Shown here piece by piece: positions 60,666 through 64,000 of a DNA stretch of 64,000 nt (position 1 is the first letter of the stretch; every line of letters begins with the position of its first letter). The stretch comes from an uncultured Chloroflexota bacterium. Lineage in GTDB: Bacteria > Chloroflexota > Dehalococcoidia > CAUJGQ01. The stretch covers positions 1 through 64,000 of the forward strand of contig CALFMN010000024.1 of the NCBI GenBank assembly GCA_937879875.1, written 5' to 3'. The notes beneath the pieces were generated by a model, which saw only the letters and a program-made list of their open reading frames with translations, was not told the DNA's origin and made no database searches. The translations under genes were made by a program, and so were the position numbers.

Positions 60666-63611
60666 ATGTCCATGCCCGCCGTGATCGAGAACCCGGTTCT
60701 CAACTCGCCCTTTGCCGAGCCAACTCGCCACTTCCGCTTCGATGACGACGGCATCACTAACGAAGTCGCCACGGGCCGCCGGGTCAGCTCCTACTTCATC
60801 CCCATCGCCCAACCGAAGAAGAAGGGCCGGCAGCTCCTCTTCGATACCGAGTGGACGCGTGAGCGGATCGAAGAGAACGCCGTCATCAACCGCATCCGCG
60901 GCCGCGTTGCTGTCTGGCGCCAGGGCAGTTACCAGGGCGTGACGCGGACCACCCGCCGGCTGCTGGACTACTGGCAGGATCCCGAGCGTGAGAAGCGGCT
61001 TTTCTTCTGCCAGATCGAGGCGCTGGAAACGGCGATCTACTGCGCCGAAGTTGCCGGCAAGTACGGGGACGACTGGATCGAGACAACGCTCCGCGATGCG
61101 AACGAGGCCGCAAACCCCGACCTGTTCCGCATCGCCTTTAAGATGGCGACGGGTTCGGGCAAGACCGTCGTGATGGCGATGCTCATCGCCTGGCAGGCGC
61201 TCAACAAGCTGGCCACCCCCCGCGATCGCAGCTTCTCTGACGCCTTCCTTATCGTTACCCCTGGCATCACGATTCGCGACCGCTTACGGGTGCTGCTCCC
61301 CAACGACCCGGCCAATTACTATGTCGAACGAGACCTGCTTCCGCCCGAGCTGCTGGAGCAGATGCAGCAAGCGCAGATCGTGATCACGAACTTTCACGCG
61401 TTCAACCGCCGCGAGCGCGGTGATGCGTCGCGGCTAACGAAGCGGCTGTTAGGCGGTGAGGAGTCGGGCGCCTTCCGCGAATCGGCCGATGAGATGGTGC
61501 GACGTGTCTGCCGCGAACTGGGCAACAAGCGCGGCCTGGTGGTCATCAACGACGAAGCGCATCACTGCTACCGCCGCAAGCCCGGTGCGGAAGCCGAGAA
61601 GCTCACCGCCGACGAACGACGCGAGGCGCTGCAACGCGAGTCGGAGGCGCGCATCTGGATCTCCGGGCTGGAATCGGTCAAGGCCAAGTTCGGCGTCCGC
61701 GGCATTTATGACCTGTCCGCCACACCGTTCTTTCTCCGCGGCTCGGGCTACCCGGAAGGGACGCTTTTTCCGTGGGTCGTGTCTGACTTCTCGCTGATCG
61801 ATGCGATTGAATCGGGCATCGTCAAGGTGCCGCGCGTGCCCGTCGCCGACGACCAGATGACGGGCGAACAGCCCACCTATCGCGACCTGTGGCCGCGCAT
61901 CCGCGACGATCTGCCGAAGAAGGGCCGTGCCGCCGAGCGACTTGGCGCCGAGCCACAGCTTCCGGTTGAGCTGGAAGGCGCGCTGCTGAGCCTCTACGGG
62001 AATTATGCCCAAGCCTTCAGCCGCTGGCAGGCGAGCGGTCTGGGCACGCCTCCGGTCTTCATCGTCGTCTGCAACAACACCAACGTCTCGAAGCTCGTGG
62101 CCGACTGGATCGGCGGCTGGGGAAAGCCACTGCCTGACGGTTCAAGCGTGTTGGTACTGGGCCGACTGCCGCTCTTCAGCAACGTAGTCGATGGCCGCTG
62201 GCGCGAGCGCCCCCTGACGCTGTTGGTGGACTCCGTCCAGCTCGAAAGCGGCGAAGCGATGGACGATGCCTTCAAGAAGGCCGCGGCCACGGAGATTGCC
62301 CGCTTCAAGGCGGAGTACCGCCAGCGCTATCCAGGCCGCGATGCGGAGGCGCTGACCGACGAAGACCTCTTGCGCGAGGTGATGAACACCGTCGGCAAGC
62401 CCGGCTTGCTGGGCGAGCAGGTGCGCTGTGTCGTCAGCGTCTCGATGCTGACGGAGGGGTGGGACGCCAACACCGTGACCCACATTCTCGGTGTGCGCGC
62501 CTTCGGCACGCAGTTGCTGTGTGAACAGGTCGTCGGCCGCGGGTTGCGGCGCATCTCCTACGTCGCTGGCGACGATGGCAAGTTCGAGCCGGAGTACGCT
62601 GAAGTCTACGGTGTGCCGTTCTCCTTCATCCCTACCGCCGGCGGCATGCTGGATCCCAAGCCGCCGCGACGCCCGGTCCGCGTCCGCGCCGTGGAAGCCC
62701 GCACATCACTGGAAATCACGTTCCCGCGTCTGACCGGCTACCGCTACGATTTGCCCGGAGAGCGCTTGACCGCTGGCTTCACAGCGGACTCGTGCCTCAC
62801 CCTGTCCACCGAGGATGTGCCAACGGTGACAGAGCTTCGGCCGTTCGTCGGCGAGTCCAGCACGCATACGCTCGATTCGCTTCGCACTGAGCGACCGCAG
62901 ACCGTGGCATTCGGCATCGCCAAGCGCACGCTGGAACGGTACTTCCGCGAAGAGGGGAATGAGCGGCCGTGGTTATTCCCCGACTTGCTGCGCATCGCCC
63001 GCGCCTGGCTCGCCGAGTGTGTCGCGTGCAAGGACAACGCCTTTCCGCAATTGCTGCTGCTGGCCGAGTTCGCAGAGACGGCCGCCGAGCGGATTTACCA
63101 GGCAGTGGTCACCAGCACGGCCGGTGAGAAGCTGCTCAAGCCGGTGCTGCGCACCTTCGACACGATTGGCTCGACCCGCTTTGTGGACTTCGACACGACG
63201 AAGCCGGTGTACGAAACCCACCCGGATCGCTGCCACGTGAACTACGTCGTTGCCGACACGGAATCGTGGGAGCAGAAGCTCGCCGCGTCACTTGAAGAGA
63301 TGGACGAGATATTCTCGTACGTCAAGAATCAGGGCTTGGGGTTCCGCATTCCCTACGTGATCGATGGCGAAGAGCACAGCTACGAACCGGACTTCATTGT
63401 TCAGCTTCGCGACGGCTTCCCTGAGCCCCGACATCTGATCGTTGAGGTCACGGGAGAGCGCCGGCGCGATAAGGCGGCCAAGGTTGCCACGGCGCGCAAC
63501 CTCTGGGTGCCAGCCGTGAACAACCACGGCGGCTTCGGCCGGTGGGCCTTCACCGAAGTAACCGATCCGTGGGAAGCGGCCTCCGCGATTCGTGCCGCTG
63601 CCTACGCGTAG
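60666..63611 (+). CDS. Type-III-like restriction helicase-nuclease (BPTD_3080-like)
   Basis: 981 aa. SF2 helicase with Walker A MATGSGKTVVMA (about 161-172), DEAH box VVINDEAHHCY (about 295), motif III LSATPFF and motif VI-like QVVGRGLRRI. The C-terminal PD-(D/E)XK nuclease is YEPDFIVQL and LIVEVTGERRRDKA (about 905-935), where EVTG replaces the more usual EVKG. This is the layout of type III Res subunits and the BPTD_3080 restriction family, which translocate on DNA and cut unmodified sites. Followed 11 nt later by the methyltransferase. Start taken at the first ATG of MSMPAVIE. Confidence 0.9.
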   Translation: MSMPAVIENPVLNSPFAEPTRHFRFDDDGITNEVATGRRVSSYFIPIAQPKKKGRQLLFDTEWTRERIEENAVINRIRGRVAVWRQGSYQGVTRTTRRLLDYWQDPEREKRLFFCQIEALETAIYCAEVAGKYGDDWIETTLRDANEAANPDLFRIAFKMATGSGKTVVMAMLIAWQALNKLATPRDRSFSDAFLIVTPGITIRDRLRVLLPNDPANYYVERDLLPPELLEQMQQAQIVITNFHAFNRRERGDASRLTKRLLGGEESGAFRESADEMVRRVCRELGNKRGLVVINDEAHHCYRRKPGAEAEKLTADERREALQRESEARIWISGLESVKAKFGVRGIYDLSATPFFLRGSGYPEGTLFPWVVSDFSLIDAIESGIVKVPRVPVADDQMTGEQPTYRDLWPRIRDDLPKKGRAAERLGAEPQLPVELEGALLSLYGNYAQAFSRWQASGLGTPPVFIVVCNNTNVSKLVADWIGGWGKPLPDGSSVLVLGRLPLFSNVVDGRWRERPLTLLVDSVQLESGEAMDDAFKKAAATEIARFKAEYRQRYPGRDAEALTDEDLLREVMNTVGKPGLLGEQVRCVVSVSMLTEGWDANTVTHILGVRAFGTQLLCEQVVGRGLRRISYVAGDDGKFEPEYAEVYGVPFSFIPTAGGMLDPKPPRRPVRVRAVEARTSLEITFPRLTGYRYDLPGERLTAGFTADSCLTLSTEDVPTVTELRPFVGESSTHTLDSLRTERPQTVAFGIAKRTLERYFREEGNERPWLFPDLLRIARAWLAECVACKDNAFPQLLLLAEFAETAAERIYQAVVTSTAGEKLLKPVLRTFDTIGSTRFVDFDTTKPVYETHPDRCHVNYVVADTESWEQKLAASLEEMDEIFSYVKNQGLGFRIPYVIDGEEHSYEPDFIVQLRDGFPEPRHLIVEVTGERRRDKAAKVATARNLWVPAVNNHGGFGRWAFTEVTDPWEAASAIRAAAYA

Positions 63612-63622
63612 GGATACGATTC

Positions 63623-64000
63623 ATGCCCAACGACCAACCGATCCCTATTGGCGCGATTACACATGGTCGGGAGACCCGGCCGAACATTCCAACCGCCGAG
63701 CTGGAACCGTTCGCTGCGGTGGACGAATCGGCACCCAAATCCATGCTCTATCCGCGTGACCCCTCGCTTGACCCGCAGCTCGTCTGGAAGGGCAAGGACG
63801 CGCAGGACCGCGATCCGCTCACCGTGCCGGCCGTGCCGATCTACATCCAGGAGAAGATCGCGCCGCGCGCCCTCATCGAGGATCTGCGGGCAACGGCCCG
63901 CCACGGGGCTGCCGCTCAACAACTCAACCTCTTCGCCGACTTTAACGGGCTGGCGTTCGACCAGCTCGTGGACTTCTACCAGCACAGTCAGCACTGGACC
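63623..64000 (+). CDS. DNA methyltransferase of restriction system, truncated by window end
   Basis: 126 codons open to the last base. SMLYPRDPSLDPQLVWKGKD and VPAVPIYIQEKIAPRALIED are the typical N-terminus of the adenine-specific methyltransferase paired with BPTD_3080-type nucleases. The catalytic FxGxG and DPPY motifs must lie beyond the window. The order res before mod is opposite to classical type III systems (mod-res). Confidence 0.85.
   Translation, partial: MPNDQPIPIGAITHGRETRPNIPTAELEPFAAVDESAPKSMLYPRDPSLDPQLVWKGKDAQDRDPLTVPAVPIYIQEKIAPRALIEDLRATARHGAAAQQLNLFADFNGLAFDQLVDFYQHSQHWT

Overview
The window is about 64 kb of uniformly GC-rich bacterial DNA. Several things point to a Chloroflexota-like bacterium, probably a soil or metagenomic lineage: a UPF0182 membrane protein, tandem Tat-exported DUF1800 and DUF1501 proteins, a glutaredoxin-thioredoxin reductase fusion, fatty-acid-kinase genes beside recG and rpmB, frequent GTG/TTG starts, and secreted proteins with GWNLVAGP repeats. 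No rRNA is present, so the placement is inference.

Positions 1-2,000 hold small accessory genes: a DUF5677-like protein, the decayed remains of a VapBC toxin-antitoxin pair, and a HEPN/partner pair whose HEPN gene has no normal start codon. Positions 2,000-47,000 look like ordinary chromosome. They carry an esterase, a thiolase, pyrophosphatase, a glycoside hydrolase, argS, recG, degV(fakB)-fakA, rpmB, rpe-argH, a HAD phosphatase and an acyl-CoA ligase. Next comes the arginine cluster, read on the minus strand as argC-argJ-argB-UPF0182-argD. It is followed by an ECF sigma/anti-sigma pair, a DJ-1/PfpI protein, grx-trxR, a glycogen debranching enzyme, an MFS exporter, a Tat-exported protein, an amidase flanked by two related small proteins, a NiCoT metal transporter, DUF1800-DUF1501, signal peptidase I and two secreted proteins. 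The intergenic gaps of this half contain at least three families of short non-coding inverted-repeat (MITE-like) elements.

At 47,202 a tRNA-Lys(UUU) marks a sharp change. Directly beside it is a tyrosine integrase with candidate arm sites, and from there to the right edge the genes are those of an integrative element. A minus-strand block (56.8 to 47.4 kb) holds a multi-zinc-ribbon protein, an AlpA/excisionase-like HTH, a primase-polymerase/D5 helicase, a terminase-small-subunit-like HTH, several zinc-binding small proteins, a SWIM protein and the integrase. It has no capsid, tail or conjugation genes. A plus-strand cargo block (57.1 to 64 kb) starts from a near-consensus promoter next to a 17-bp palindrome. 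It encodes a small two-helix membrane protein, a HigB-like toxin, a HigA antitoxin fused to an ImmA/IrrE peptidase, an unnamed 158-aa protein, a PIN protein with a membrane-like segment, a large type-III-like restriction helicase-nuclease (BPTD_3080-like), and the start of its DNA methyltransferase, which runs off the window.

The best candidate for something undescribed is this tRNA-Lys element: a phage-satellite-like or mobilisable island with its own replication genes and a defence cargo. Its right end lies outside the window.
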